Assembly (NCBI GenBank): GCA_012727955.1
Contig: JAAYGB010000047.1
Coordinates: 59,282 to 123,281 of the forward strand
DNA length: 64,000 nucleotides
Source of the DNA: Bacillota bacterium
GTDB taxonomy: Bacteria; Bacillota; Limnochordia; DTU087; JAAYGB01
Direction of reading: 5' to 3'
In this document: piece by piece, positions 25,740 through 34,990 of the stretch
Position numbering within the stretch: position 1 is the stretch's first letter
How the letters are laid out: every line of letters begins with the position of its first letter
Notes under the pieces: generated by a model
Database searches by the model: none
The model's input: only the letters and a program-made list of their open reading frames with translations
What the model was told of the DNA's origin: nothing
Position numbers and translations under genes: made by a program

Positions 25740-26636
25740 GTGATCAATCGGGGAAGTCGTTTGCTAATGTCATTAGTCATAATCGCCCTCTTGGTCGGGG
25801 CCTGGGTAGCGGTGCCCCGTGGGGTGGTTTCCAGGACACTGGCGGCAGCGCCCATCGCTGACCTAGATGAGATCAGCCGGTTGGTGCAGTACGTAAACAG
25901 CCATGTCACTGGGCTGTCTAAGAACGAGGCGTCACAACTAATCCTCCAGCTAGAAGAGGCTCAGCGAAGGTACTTGCCATCCTTGGAGTCACGATACTAT
26001 GCCCAAGAGGATCTCGGTGCGGTATTCTTCGAGAGTTATGTCGCAGGTGTGGACCCCAATCACATGGATTTGATCGCCGAGGGCGAACTCAAGGAGCTGC
26101 TCTGGGCCACCCATGCCGGGGGATTTAAGGTAGAGACCGCTGAGGGCACCTTCTATCCAGTCATCGATTACAGCCGCTATGAGAAATATACTTTGCTGGT
26201 AACCGATGACATTGCCGAGTATATCAGGATTATGGCCCGAGAAATTACGCAACCGGCTGCCAAGGATGCAGCCCTGCTCATTGGTTGGGACGAAATCCTT
26301 TCCAGAGCCTTACAGCAGGAGCGATTCATCACCAAGTATCCCCATTCTCCGCGGATCAAGGAGGTCAAGGAGCTTTATGCTCGCTATGTCTACTTGGTGT
26401 TGTACGGTACCGATAATACTCCGCTTTTTACCCATGCTGCAGGCTCCCGGAACAATAGGGCTGGTCTGGCTCCAGCAGCTAAGTTGGTCTACTCCCGAGT
26501 GGGCCAGGTTCATACCGGCAGTGAACTTGCCCGGAGCCTGGGAGAGTGGATGGAAAGGGTAAAGGCCGATGACTTTCTTCTGACGCCACAGGTGGAGGCG
26601 CAGCGGGAGTTGTTGAGAAGTAGATTGACTGACTAG
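25740..26636 (+). CDS. Exported protein of unknown function
   Basis: A 298-residue protein with an N-terminal signal or anchor helix (LLMSLVIIALLVGAWVAV) and a mostly helical mature part. It is rich in charged residues and has no cysteine or known catalytic motif. Segments such as 'LSKNEASQLILQLEEAQRRYLPSLESRY' suggest amphipathic helices. GTG 25740 follows GGGAGG. It stands alone between hairpins, with a bidirectional terminator after it. I do not recognise the family; a role at the cell surface or in the spore envelope is possible. Confidence 0.85.
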   Translation: MINRGSRLLMSLVIIALLVGAWVAVPRGVVSRTLAAAPIADLDEISRLVQYVNSHVTGLSKNEASQLILQLEEAQRRYLPSLESRYYAQEDLGAVFFESYVAGVDPNHMDLIAEGELKELLWATHAGGFKVETAEGTFYPVIDYSRYEKYTLLVTDDIAEYIRIMAREITQPAAKDAALLIGWDEILSRALQQERFITKYPHSPRIKEVKELYARYVYLVLYGTDNTPLFTHAAGSRNNRAGLAPAAKLVYSRVGQVHTGSELARSLGEWMERVKADDFLLTPQVEAQRELLRSRLTD

Positions 26637-26668
26637 CCCGGGTAATATGATTTGGAAGAATTGACAGC

Positions 26669-26699
26669 AAACACCCGAGGCAGTCAGCCTCGGGTGTTT
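26669..26699. terminator. Bidirectional terminator between convergent genes
   Basis: AACACCCGAGGC pairs with GCCTCGGGTGTT across AGTCA. It has A's on the left and T's on the right, so it can serve both the exported protein gene and the cold-shock gene. Confidence 0.88.
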
Positions 26700-26737
26700 G
26701 CCCTAGCTTGCTTGGTCTCCGTGAGTAGTCTAACGAG

Positions 26738-26977
<240 letters not shown>

Positions 26978-27112
26978 CTAGTCTAACTAGCAGGGCCAGT
27001 TCTGTTCTGCAAGTCTATCGGCTTGCTTGGTAGGAACAAGCCCAATACTACTTGCCACTGCTAGTATTGCCGCTGATTCGAGGAATCTTGCTTTCTTTTT
27101 CTGTTTACCCCC

Positions 27113-28348
27113 TCAGCTGTCGCTGGTAATAAGATTTTTTGGCAATAGAGGCTTTAGGGTAAATCTCTCCCCGACTTTAGCCCAGGAAACTCCATATTCA
27201 TGGGGAAGTCGCCATGTCCTGTAACATTCCTCCAGGACTTTCCCTAAATCCGAGACAAAAACAGCTACAGCTTGGCCTTGCTCGTCCCTTCGGGTTCTAA
27301 TCAGCTCCTCGGGGAAGGAAGTTGCCTGCGGGTTAGCCCGATGGACTGCGGTGATCACAGCTACTTCTGCCAAGGCGGCTTCCGGTCCACAGAGGATGGG
27401 CTCACCGGTTCTCACCGCGTCAACGGCGTGCCAGAGTTTGCGGGTGTCATCGGCAAAGGGATCGCCATAGTTTTTTTCCTTGCCATTGGCAAATTTGGCG
27501 ACAATAGCTGCCTTGGGACCCCGGTCTTGGGCATACTCAACCACTGCATCTTCAAATTCAAAGCAAAATTGTGGATTGACCACATTGGCCGAGGCATGGG
27601 TTGCGTAGTAGAGAACCTCAATGTCTGGCTCAACTAGACAGCGCAGGGCAATGGTGTCGTAGGTTTCTATCGCGTTGGCTCGATAGGTTTCCGCTTCTAT
27701 CCAGAGCGGGAAGGCACTGCGATCTTGCCGGGAACCTAGGAGGTAGAACATGTTATGGATGTAATGGGCAGTAGCGTTGTGGGCAACGCTGTCTAAGATG
27801 AAAAGGCCTTCGGAGTCCGCTACCTTACCTGCCCAGCTGTTACGGTTGTAGTAGGCGAAATCTCTGGGCCACAGAACCATACTCTTCAGGCGCTTTGGCT
27901 TGCCTAAGACGCCAGCTTGGATGTCCCCCTTGAGGTTTTGAATGGCTTCACTATGGGACCACTGATAACCAATGGAGACAAATCCCCCCAGCCGATCCCT
28001 GGTCGCGATAACCTCTAATCCATCCTCTACCGTTGAACACAGGGGTTTCTCACAGAGAACACTAGTCCCATGCTGCAAAGAGAGCTGGATCTGTTGGGCA
28101 TGGAGTTGTACCGGCGAAGAGAGCACGGCTAGGTCCACTTGCTGGTGGCGGTAAAACTCCGCTAGATCAGAATAAATCAGGATTTCCCTGGCTTCCAGCT
28201 CTGTCAGCCTTTGGCATCCCTGGGGATTGGGATCTACCACTCCCTTAATCTGCACAGCATCGATGTTATCCTGCCGCAACAGCGCATCAACGTAGAAATT
28301 ACCATATCCACCGATACCACAGAGTAACACTGATACGGGATTGCTCAC
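27113..28348 (-). CDS. Gfo/Idh/MocA-family oxidoreductase
   Basis: A 411-residue NAD(P)-dependent dehydrogenase. The Rossmann motif 'LLCGIGGYGNFYVDALL' is near the N-terminus, followed by 'LAVLSSPVQLHA' and the catalytic-type 'VLCEKPLCST'. A C-terminal alpha/beta domain follows with 'VAHNATAHYIHNM'. Members oxidise sugars, inositols or related compounds. GTG 28348 follows AAGGAGG. It stands alone. The substrate is unknown. Confidence 0.92.
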   Translation of the reverse strand: MSNPVSVLLCGIGGYGNFYVDALLRQDNIDAVQIKGVVDPNPQGCQRLTELEAREILIYSDLAEFYRHQQVDLAVLSSPVQLHAQQIQLSLQHGTSVLCEKPLCSTVEDGLEVIATRDRLGGFVSIGYQWSHSEAIQNLKGDIQAGVLGKPKRLKSMVLWPRDFAYYNRNSWAGKVADSEGLFILDSVAHNATAHYIHNMFYLLGSRQDRSAFPLWIEAETYRANAIETYDTIALRCLVEPDIEVLYYATHASANVVNPQFCFEFEDAVVEYAQDRGPKAAIVAKFANGKEKNYGDPFADDTRKLWHAVDAVRTGEPILCGPEAALAEVAVITAVHRANPQATSFPEELIRTRRDEQGQAVAVFVSDLGKVLEECYRTWRLPHEYGVSWAKVGERFTLKPLLPKNLITSDS

Positions 28349-28732
28349 CTTAATCCTCCTTCAAATTGTCAGCACCAATGACGGCAAAAATCTGGTTCAT
28401 CTCTTCGCAATACCCAATTACTCCCCAAGGGGCAGTCTCCTTGCCAAAAACATCCACAGTTCAGGGGATCTTCAAATTTCGGTGATATGCTTGAGACATA
28501 GCGATGAAGCGTAGTTTGAGGTGACAGTCCTTGCGCAAAGGAGGTGAGGATGGCGAAGCGGTCCTCTTGAAGGATCGAGTTCTCTGAGTAGAGAAGTGTC
28601 GGAGGCAGGATAGACTCGACGAATCTACACACAAATTATGGGGAAAAGACTTCTAGGGCTGCTTCTGTGGGGGGAAGCAGCCCTTTGTCTGGCAGATATG
28701 GCGACCGCTGCGCAAGAAACGAGAGCGGCCCT
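28349..28732. other. Gene-free stretch with one strong hairpin
   Basis: Only an unconvincing minus-strand frame is present. GGGCTGCTTC (28656-28665) pairs perfectly with GAAGCAGCCC (28674-28683). On the minus strand this lies 50 bases past the response-regulator stop and could act as its terminator, but the T-run is weak. Confidence 0.5.
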
Positions 28733-29107
28733 CTAGGCCAACAGGTCGTTAGATTTGGCGCCGCGAATGGCACGCCAAATGTGTCCTTCCAACACTCGAA
28801 TATCAAAGGGTTTATGTAGAACAGCTGATACCGGTAGTGGTTTGCTCAAAACACTATATCCGGTCATTGCGATTAGGGGTGTGTGTTGATTGGCCTCAGT
28901 GGATTGAAGTCTCCGGATAAATTGGTAAGGCGACACATCTCCGGGATCAACGTAATCAAAGATAATTATGTCAAAGGGTATTTCTGCGTACTGCAAGGCT
29001 TCAGACCGAGAAAATGCGCATACTGTTGAAAAGCCCATGGACTCGAGCAACTGTCGAAGTGCCGATTGGAACAGTCCATTATCCTCGATGAGCAGAGCCT
29101 GGCGCAT
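28733..29107 (-). CDS. Single-domain response regulator (receiver only)
   Basis: A 124-residue receiver domain with no output domain, like CheY/Spo0F in layout. The acidic pair E8-D9, the phospho-accepting D51 in 'IIIFDYVDPGD', the Thr of 'MTGYS' and the Lys of 'LHKPFD' are all present. ATG 29107 is chosen over an upstream in-frame start because GGGAGGG lies seven bases before it. No histidine kinase is adjacent, so the partner is unknown. A Spo0F-like phosphorelay role is possible, but is inference. Confidence 0.9.
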   Translation of the reverse strand: MRQALLIEDNGLFQSALRQLLESMGFSTVCAFSRSEALQYAEIPFDIIIFDYVDPGDVSPYQFIRRLQSTEANQHTPLIAMTGYSVLSKPLPVSAVLHKPFDIRVLEGHIWRAIRGAKSNDLLA

Positions 29108-29227
29108 GATTTCCCTCCCTATGTCATTTTCGCATTCACATCTAGGCATCTGTAGATAAATTCACCCATTGGGAAACTTTCCCTGCAAAAAAGGTGGATT
29201 TTTCACTAATTATGGGAAATATTGGTT

Positions 29228-29620
29228 CTATTCATCGATTGATAGGATTGCCACAATCGCCTTGAGTTGCCCGGCGCTGAGGGTCTTCTGACCGAGAAAA
29301 TAGGGTAGAAGGAGATCCCACAGCTCTTTGGTGCGACCCTGCAAAGGGCCGGGATCGAAGATGGCGGCTTCGCCATAGTTGGTGGGATGATGGGGTGTCG
29401 GCTCCTTGACGTGGGAAGGGTCATGGTGATCCAGCAGGTAGTCGGTGGTTGTCCCAAAGATACGAGCTAGGGCATTAACGGCCTGAATGTCTGGGGTGCG
29501 TCTACCAATCTCCCATGAGGCAACGGTAGCCCGAGATACTCCCACCAGGGTTGCCAATCCATGTTGGGTGAGTCCTTTTGTCTTGCGCAGATCACGAATT
29601 CTGTCACCGATGGTGGCCAT
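29228..29620 (-). CDS. XRE-family transcriptional regulator
   Basis: A 130-residue protein with a Cro/C1-type HTH at residues ~5-60 ('IRDLRKTKGLTQHGLATLVGVSRATVASWE', read in parts) and a helical C-terminal half ('LWDLLLPYFL', 'LKAIVAILSIDE'). ATG 29620 follows AGGAGTG. It is divergent from another HTH gene at 29769, with 148 bases between them, so the two may control each other. It resembles host-type regulators, such as the SinR group, more than phage repressors. Confidence 0.92.
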   Translation of the reverse strand: MATIGDRIRDLRKTKGLTQHGLATLVGVSRATVASWEIGRRTPDIQAVNALARIFGTTTDYLLDHHDPSHVKEPTPHHPTNYGEAAIFDPGPLQGRTKELWDLLLPYFLGQKTLSAGQLKAIVAILSIDE

Positions 29621-29708
29621 GAGACACACTCCTTTGTTCAAACTATACCAAAGGAAGTTGTCCGCGCACAGCAATGTGACTAATAGACACAATATTCCGG
29701 CTGACAAG

Positions 29709-29737
29709 TTGACCCCATAGTGGTTTGGCGGTATAAT
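29709..29737 (+). promoter_or_regulatory. Promoter of the plus-strand HTH gene
   Basis: TTGACC (29709-29714) and TATAAT (29732-29737) are spaced exactly 17 bases apart, 31 bases before the ATG. A TGTG-N9-CACA inverted repeat lies just upstream and could be an operator for one of the flanking regulators. Confidence 0.85.
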
Positions 29738-29768
29738 AGTGTCGCAAAGGCACAAAGTGGTGATAACA

Positions 29769-29993
29769 ATGCGCAAGGCCCTTCAGCAAGCTCGTGCTAA
29801 GAAGGGTTTGACCCAGGCTGAGGTTGCTGCCTTAGTCGGAATTCGCAGAGCCTCCTACACGCACATTGAGCGGGGAAGTCGTAACCCGTCGATTCAGGTG
29901 GCCAGAAGGATTGCCCAGGTGCTGGAGTGTTCTCTCGATGAGCTGTTCTCAGAGGAATCTGGGGCTCCGAAGACAGGCGAGGAAAGAAAATAA
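29769..29993 (+). CDS. Small XRE-family HTH regulator
   Basis: A 74-residue DNA-binding protein consisting almost only of a Cro-type HTH ('QARAKKGLTQAEVAALVGIRR', then 'IERGSRNPSIQVARRIAQVL') with a short charged tail. It resembles small YozG/YvaO-type regulators. ATG 29769 is used, as it follows AAAGTGG and sits 31 bases after a strong promoter. The operator may lie between this gene and the divergent XRE gene. Confidence 0.92.
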   Translation: MRKALQQARAKKGLTQAEVAALVGIRRASYTHIERGSRNPSIQVARRIAQVLECSLDELFSEESGAPKTGEERK

Positions 29994-30058
29994 GGCACAG
30001 CAGAGGGTTCCAATTGCTTTGACGCAATGGATGCACTTTCTGCTGTGCCTTCGTTTTT
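29992..30058 (+). terminator. Terminator overlapping the small HTH gene's stop codon
   Basis: AAGGCACAGCAGA (29992-30004) pairs with TCTGCTGTGCCTT (30039-30051) with an inner ATTGC/GCAAT-type stem, followed by CGTTTTT. The left arm begins inside the TAA stop. Confidence 0.85.
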
Positions 30059-30080
30059 AGTCTTTAGTTAGATGCCTTAC

Positions 30081-31475
30081 TTAGTCGATGCGGGCAAGAA
30101 TGTTTCGGGCCACGTAGACACCACTGGCACTGGCCTGGGATAACCCTCGAGTCACACCGGCACCGTCGCCAATGGCAAAGAGATTGGGCACCTTGGTTTC
30201 TAGCTGTTTATCCAGCTCAATACGGGCGCTGTAGAATTTCACCTCTACCGCATACAAGAGGGTATCGGCATTGGCAGTTCCCGGAGCTACGGTGTCGAGG
30301 GCATAGATCATCTCGATAATATTGTCGAGGTGCCGCTTGGGCAAAGCCAGACTCAAGTCACCGGGGGTAGCATTTAACGTTGGTTTAGTGAAGCTCTGAC
30401 TGAGGCGATGTTGTGTCGTTCGTCGCCCGTTGATCAGATCGCCAAACCTTTGAACCAGGACTCCGCCTCCTAACATGTTGGAGAAGGAGGCAATGCGCTT
30501 TCCGTATTGATGGGGCTCATTAAAGGGTTCCGTGAACCGATTGCTGACCAACAAAGCAAAGTTGGTGTTCCCACTGCGTCGGGCAGGATCACTGTAACTG
30601 TGTCCATTGACCGTAGTGATTCCGTCGGTGTTTTCTGCCACCACATAGCCGTGGGGATTCATGCAGAAGGTACGCACCGGATCCTGGTACTTCTTGGTAC
30701 GAAAAACCAACTTGGCTTCATAGACTTCGTCGGTGATGGGCTGGAAAATTTCCGCGGGCAGTTCTACCCGCACTCCGATATCCACTTGGTTATTGAAGAG
30801 CTTGAGCCCCAGCTCTTTGCACTGCTGGGAGAACCACTCAGCTCCCGCTCTACCGGGAGCAGCGATCACAAACTTGGCGGATACCTTTTCCTGCCTCTTC
30901 CCGCTTTCAGTGTGCAATGAGATCCTATCGGTCTCCGGCTCGATGGCCGTCACCTTGGTCTGGAAACGAAATTCAATTCTTTCCTCCAGTAGTTCGTACA
31001 GTCTTTGCAAAATAGCATAGTTGTTTTCGGTACCTAGATGTCGAACCGATCCCTGAAGCAAGTGAAGGTCTCCCGCCAGGGCCTTTCGGATCAGTTCGGT
31101 GTTGTTGGAGCTGTAGACTTTGGAGGGGGCTCCCAAGTTGACGTTGATCTGGTCAACGTAGTTGATCAGATCCATCACCTGCGAGTCAGGAAGGTATTCG
31201 TTGAGCCACCCACCAAAGGCAGTAGTCAGATTATACTTCCCGTCGGAAAAGGCGCCGGCACCGCCGAAGCCCCGCATAATGCTGCAGCTGGAACAATTGA
31301 TACACTGATCCACCTGTTGGGTACTGATGGGACATCGACGCTCTTTTAGGGAGCGACCCTCTTCCAGGACGATGACCTTCAGCGGCTTTTGGGCCTTGGT
31401 CATCAATTCGTACGCGGCAAAAATCGACGCAGGACCGGCGCCGATGATGGCAACATCACAAGTTGTGTTAGACAT
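30081..31475 (-). CDS. FAD-dependent dehydrogenase (COG2509 type)
   Basis: A 464-residue flavoprotein with the dinucleotide fold 'DVAIIGAGPASIFAAYEL' at the N-terminus. It carries 'CINCSSCSIMRGFGGAGAFSDGK', a cysteine-rich loop typical of this uncharacterised family. The C-terminal FAD contact 'FAIGDGAGVTRGLSQASASG' closes the fold. The substrate is unknown. ATG 31475 follows AAAGGAG. It stands alone between the HTH terminator and the kbl gene. Family proteins are annotated as NAD(P)/FAD oxidoreductases. Confidence 0.92.
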   Translation of the reverse strand: MSNTTCDVAIIGAGPASIFAAYELMTKAQKPLKVIVLEEGRSLKERRCPISTQQVDQCINCSSCSIMRGFGGAGAFSDGKYNLTTAFGGWLNEYLPDSQVMDLINYVDQINVNLGAPSKVYSSNNTELIRKALAGDLHLLQGSVRHLGTENNYAILQRLYELLEERIEFRFQTKVTAIEPETDRISLHTESGKRQEKVSAKFVIAAPGRAGAEWFSQQCKELGLKLFNNQVDIGVRVELPAEIFQPITDEVYEAKLVFRTKKYQDPVRTFCMNPHGYVVAENTDGITTVNGHSYSDPARRSGNTNFALLVSNRFTEPFNEPHQYGKRIASFSNMLGGGVLVQRFGDLINGRRTTQHRLSQSFTKPTLNATPGDLSLALPKRHLDNIIEMIYALDTVAPGTANADTLLYAVEVKFYSARIELDKQLETKVPNLFAIGDGAGVTRGLSQASASGVYVARNILARID

Positions 31476-31685
31476 TTCTCGAACTCCTTTGCTTGCGAAC
31501 TCAAGTGGCAGGATCGCCCAAGGGCCTTCGCCCTGGGGCAAGATGGAATGAGCCAATGAGATCGCCACCACCATCGAGCCGATGGCGATGAACGGTAGCT
31601 TCCTAATAACCAGCCTGATGATCAGCTGTGACTAGGAGTTGGGCACGGAACCCACACAACTCATTATACCAGGTTTAGATGGAAA

Positions 31686-31725
31686 CAGGAGGGCTAGCGG
31701 CGAATTTCCCGCCGAAGCCCTCCTG
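31686..31725 (-). terminator. Terminator of the GntR-tdh-kbl operon
   Basis: CAGGAGGGCT pairs with AGCCCTCCTG, with an inner GGCGG/CCGCC stem, 15 bases past the kbl stop; on the minus strand TGTTTCC follows. Confidence 0.75.
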
Positions 31726-31739
31726 CAACAAAAGGAAAT

Positions 31740-32921
31740 CTACTTAATAACTCCTAACTCTTTGCCAACTTCAGTGAAAGCCTGAATACCAAAGTCTAGG
31801 TCCTCTCGGCTGTGGGCCGCGGAGACCATTACTCGGATACGGGCCAAGCCCCGGGGAACGGTGGGGAAGCCAATGGCTTGGGCAAAAACCTGTTTTTCCG
31901 CGAGTTTTTGGCTGAACTGCCGAGCGACTCCGGCATCTCCCAGGATCACAGGGGTAATGGGAGTCTGGCTCTGCCCGATATCGAATCCTAGATCCTCTAG
32001 AGCAGCCTTGAAGTAACGGCCGTTATCCCACAGTTTTGTCACCAGTTCGTCGCTTTCCGACAAGGTTCTCACGGCAGCGACACAGGCCGCGACATCGGCG
32101 GGGGTCACTGCTGAGCTAAAGAGGAAGGGGCGAGCCTTCTGGGCCAGATACTCGATCAATTCCTCCGATCCCGCTACAAAGCCGCCGACAACTCCCATGG
32201 CCTTGGATAGGGTTCCTACTTCGACATCAACTTGCCCGTGAAGATTGAAGTGATCGACGATACCTCGACCATTGGAACCCAATACACCCTCCCCATGGGC
32301 ATCGTCTACCACGGTGATGGCTCCATATTTCTTGGCCAGTTCAACGATCTCCGGTAGGGGAGCAATGTCGCCATCCATGCTGAAGACGCCGTCGGTGATA
32401 ATTAACCGTCTTCCCTCAACGGGTTCCTGCAGCCTTTCCTCGAGACTGGCCATATCGGCGTGCTCGTAAACCTTAATCGTTGCCCGGCTGAGGCGACAAC
32501 CATCGATGATACTGGCGTGGTTGAGGCTATCACTGTAGATAGTATCGCCCTTACCGACCAAGGCGGGGATTACTGCTAGATTAGCGGCAAAGCCCGATTG
32601 GAAGGACAGGACTGCCGGAACCTTCTTGAATTTGGCCAGCTCCCTCTCCAGCTCTTTGTGGAGCTCCATGGTACCGGCGATACTACGCACCGCACCGGGA
32701 CCGACGCCGTAGCGGTCGATGGCTTCCTTAGCGGCCATACGCAGCCGGCGATCCGCCGCTAACCCCAGGTAGTTATTGGAGCAAAAGTTGAGCATTTTGG
32801 TTCCATTTACCGTTACCCATGCTCCTTGGGGACTGTCCAAAGTCTGGATTGTATTGTACAGATTTTCGCTCCGAAGTCGCTCTAATTCATCCTTGATAAA
32901 GGACAATGGTTGACTCAGCAT
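31740..32921 (-). CDS. kbl: Glycine C-acetyltransferase (2-amino-3-ketobutyrate CoA ligase)
   Basis: A 393-residue PLP enzyme of the alpha-oxoamine synthase family. It has '[11 protein letters not shown]', '[15 protein letters not shown]', '[10 protein letters not shown]' and the PLP lysine in '[12 protein letters not shown]'. It cleaves 2-amino-3-ketobutyrate with CoA to glycine and acetyl-CoA, the second step of threonine degradation after Tdh. ATG 32921 is chosen since GGGAGAG precedes it; a longer start five codons upstream is possible. It lies 72 bases after tdh. Length matches E. coli Kbl. Confidence 0.96.
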   Translation of the reverse strand: MLSQPLSFIKDELERLRSENLYNTIQTLDSPQGAWVTVNGTKMLNFCSNNYLGLAADRRLRMAAKEAIDRYGVGPGAVRSIAGTMELHKELERELAKFKKVPAVLSFQSGFAANLAVIPALVGKGDTIYSDSLNHASIIDGCRLSRATIKVYEHADMASLEERLQEPVEGRRLIITDGVFSMDGDIAPLPEIVELAKKYGAITVVDDAHGEGVLGSNGRGIVDHFNLHGQVDVEVGTLSKAMGVVGGFVAGSEELIEYLAQKARPFLFSSAVTPADVAACVAAVRTLSESDELVTKLWDNGRYFKAALEDLGFDIGQSQTPITPVILGDAGVARQFSQKLAEKQVFAQAIGFPTVPRGLARIRVMVSAAHSREDLDFGIQAFTEVGKELGVIK

Positions 32922-32993
32922 GTACTTCTCTCCCATCCTTAGTGATTCTTAGCCACAGTTGGCCCTGTCAGCTCCTGGTTTCGAGGTATCAGC

Positions 32994-34037
32994 CTAGGCA
33001 TCCTTCAGCTTGTCACCGTCGGGGTACAGCAATACTTTGCCGGTGGCGCCGGAATTCATCAGCTCCATAGCCTTGTCGACTTCATCGAAGGTAAAGCGGT
33101 GGGTGATGATGCTGGAGACATCCAATCCCGCTGCCAAAGCTGCTTCCATATCATACCAGGTGTCATACATGCGCCGGCCGTTGATTCCGGTGATGGTAAT
33201 CTGGTTAAAGATGATTTCGTCAAGATTCAGTTCCACCGGTCGGGAGAAGATGCCCAACAGGGAAGCCGTTGCACCCTTGCGCAAGGCGGCAATTCCACTG
33301 GCCAAAGCTGCCGTAGAACCCGACATTTCAATCAAGGCATCGGCTCCGAGACCAGTGTGGTCCTTTACAAACTCTTCGACGTTGTCCTCTAGGGGGTTAA
33401 TTACCCAATCGGCACCTGCCTCTTTGGCAAGGTTCAGGCGATAGGGATTAATGTCCGTGGCAAAGATCTGCTTGGCGCCTGCTTGTTTGGCCACCGCGAC
33501 GGTGAAGAGCCCAATGGGACCGCACCCTGTTATCAAAACGTTCTGCCCCGTCAACTTGTGGGGAGAAGCTGCGTGGAAGGCATTGCCCAAGGGATCGTGG
33601 ATCGCTCCGATGGCCGGGTCGCTGCCCTCCGGTAAAACCCAGACGTTGCTGGCGTCGATGGCCGCGTACTCGGCGAAAATCCCATCGGTATCAACGCCAA
33701 GGATTTTGACATCGTCGCAGATGTGTCCCTGTCCCGTCCGACAGTAATAGCAGGTGTTGCAAACGAAGTGGCCCTCCGCGGTCACCAATTGCCCCAGCTC
33801 CAGCCCCTTGACATTACTTCCCAACTGGACGATTCGTCCGGCAAATTCATGACCGATGGTTACCGGGGGCTTGATGCGGTTCTGGGACCATTGATCCCAG
33901 TTGTAAATGTGGAGGTCGGTCCCACAGATAGAAGCGACCTCAATTTTCACCAGGACTTGATCATCGCGAATTTCTGGAATTGGCACTTCGACCAGTTCCA
34001 GACCGGGCCCGGCAGTAGTCTTTCTCAGCGCTTTCAT
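32994..34037 (-). CDS. tdh: L-threonine 3-dehydrogenase
   Basis: A 347-residue zinc medium-chain dehydrogenase. Catalytic zinc ligands are in 'ASICGTDLHIYNWDQW' and 'GHEFAGR', with structural zinc cysteines in 'CNTCYYCRTGQGHIC'. The NAD fold is 'GCGPIGLFTVAVAKQAGA'. The 'CGTDLHIY.WD.W' signature and 'INGRRMYDTWY' mark Tdh rather than other alcohol dehydrogenases. It oxidises threonine to 2-amino-3-ketobutyrate for Kbl. ATG 34037 is preferred to GTG 34046 for spacing. It sits between a GntR regulator and kbl. Confidence 0.96.
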   Translation of the reverse strand: MKALRKTTAGPGLELVEVPIPEIRDDQVLVKIEVASICGTDLHIYNWDQWSQNRIKPPVTIGHEFAGRIVQLGSNVKGLELGQLVTAEGHFVCNTCYYCRTGQGHICDDVKILGVDTDGIFAEYAAIDASNVWVLPEGSDPAIGAIHDPLGNAFHAASPHKLTGQNVLITGCGPIGLFTVAVAKQAGAKQIFATDINPYRLNLAKEAGADWVINPLEDNVEEFVKDHTGLGADALIEMSGSTAALASGIAALRKGATASLLGIFSRPVELNLDEIIFNQITITGINGRRMYDTWYDMEAALAAGLDVSSIITHRFTFDEVDKAMELMNSGATGKVLLYPDGDKLKDA

Positions 34038-34082
34038 ATTCTTCACCTCAAATTCAAAGAAATTTGCTTTGGGTTGACAATC

Positions 34083-34778
34083 CTAGTAGATTTCGGTGTT
34101 CAATTGGTGCTGGTATCCAGCCATTTGCATCATGGCAGCGTGCATTCTCTCAATATGTTTACGCATGATCGCCTGCGCCCGGTCGCCATCACCGTCTTCG
34201 ATGGCTTGAAGGATATCGAGATGCTCCCGATGCATGACTTTGGCGGCTTCCGGGGAGTGCATGACGTAATTCAGATAAGCCCGGCTGCAAAGGGGGTCAA
34301 CGGCAGTAGATATCATGTGCACCAGTCGCTTATTCCCGGTGGTCTCCACCAGTTTACGATGGAACTCCCGCTCCAAATCGTAGAACCTGCGGATGTCTCC
34401 CGTTTCAACGGCCTTGCCCACTTCCTCCAGGTGTTGTCGCAGGCGGCTGACATCTTCATAGGTAGCCTGATGGGCCAGCTTCTTGGCCACATACCCCTCC
34501 AGGACCCGGCGGATCTCTGTTACTTCAATGGCATCGGTATAGTCGTCGGGCTTAACCAGAGCGCCTACCTTGGGAACCAGCTGAATTAGCTGTTCCTGCT
34601 CCAAGCGCTTCAGTGCGTCCCGGACCGGCGAGCGACTGACGTTATAGCGGCGGGCTAAATCGTTTTGACTTAACACAGTGCTGGGAGGGATTACCCCCAA
34701 TAGAATTTCTTCCTTTAGTTCTCGGTAGATGGCGTCGGAACGATTCTCCGTTGTGCCTTCGGTGCCGGCTTTCTTCAA
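34083..34778 (-). CDS. GntR-family regulator (FCD/FadR subgroup) of threonine degradation
   Basis: A 231-residue regulator with an N-terminal winged HTH ('ILLGVIPPSTVLSQNDLARRYNVSRSPVRDALKRL', read in parts) and an all-helical FCD ligand domain. That domain carries metal-type residues ('DLEREFHRKLVE', 'EHLDILQAIEDGD'). It is the first gene of the regulator-tdh-kbl operon, so it most likely controls that operon in response to an amino acid or keto acid. A perfect operator-like palindrome lies 70 bases upstream. Confidence 0.93.
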   Translation of the reverse strand: MKKAGTEGTTENRSDAIYRELKEEILLGVIPPSTVLSQNDLARRYNVSRSPVRDALKRLEQEQLIQLVPKVGALVKPDDYTDAIEVTEIRRVLEGYVAKKLAHQATYEDVSRLRQHLEEVGKAVETGDIRRFYDLEREFHRKLVETTGNKRLVHMISTAVDPLCSRAYLNYVMHSPEAAKVMHREHLDILQAIEDGDGDRAQAIMRKHIERMHAAMMQMAGYQHQLNTEIY

Positions 34779-34848
34779 TGCTCCTCACCCTCTTTCACCC
34801 GCTCAGCCCCCATTGATAATATGCGGGTTTTGCACCGCTGAAGACCTG

Positions 34849-34860
34849 CTTGTATACAAG
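34849..34860. promoter_or_regulatory. Probable GntR operator CTTGTATACAAG
   Basis: A perfect 12-bp palindrome of the type bound by FCD-family GntR regulators (core TTGTATACAA). It lies between the regulator gene and the divergent LCP gene, so autoregulation is likely. Confidence 0.7.
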
Positions 34861-34990
34861 TTAGACATTAATTCCCTAACTCCTTGCCGGGGCAGCTTCC
34901 AGGGGGAAATTTCCTCCCAGGGTATTAGGGGCTAATTCCCAGCGTATATATACTTGATAGCACTTAGAACCCGAGGTAGGTGAGAGAGGT

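Noticed and set aside
28369..28632. 87-codon minus-strand frame before the Gfo/Idh gene
   Set aside because: No ribosome site and no family resemblance; its cysteine-rich end appears accidental.
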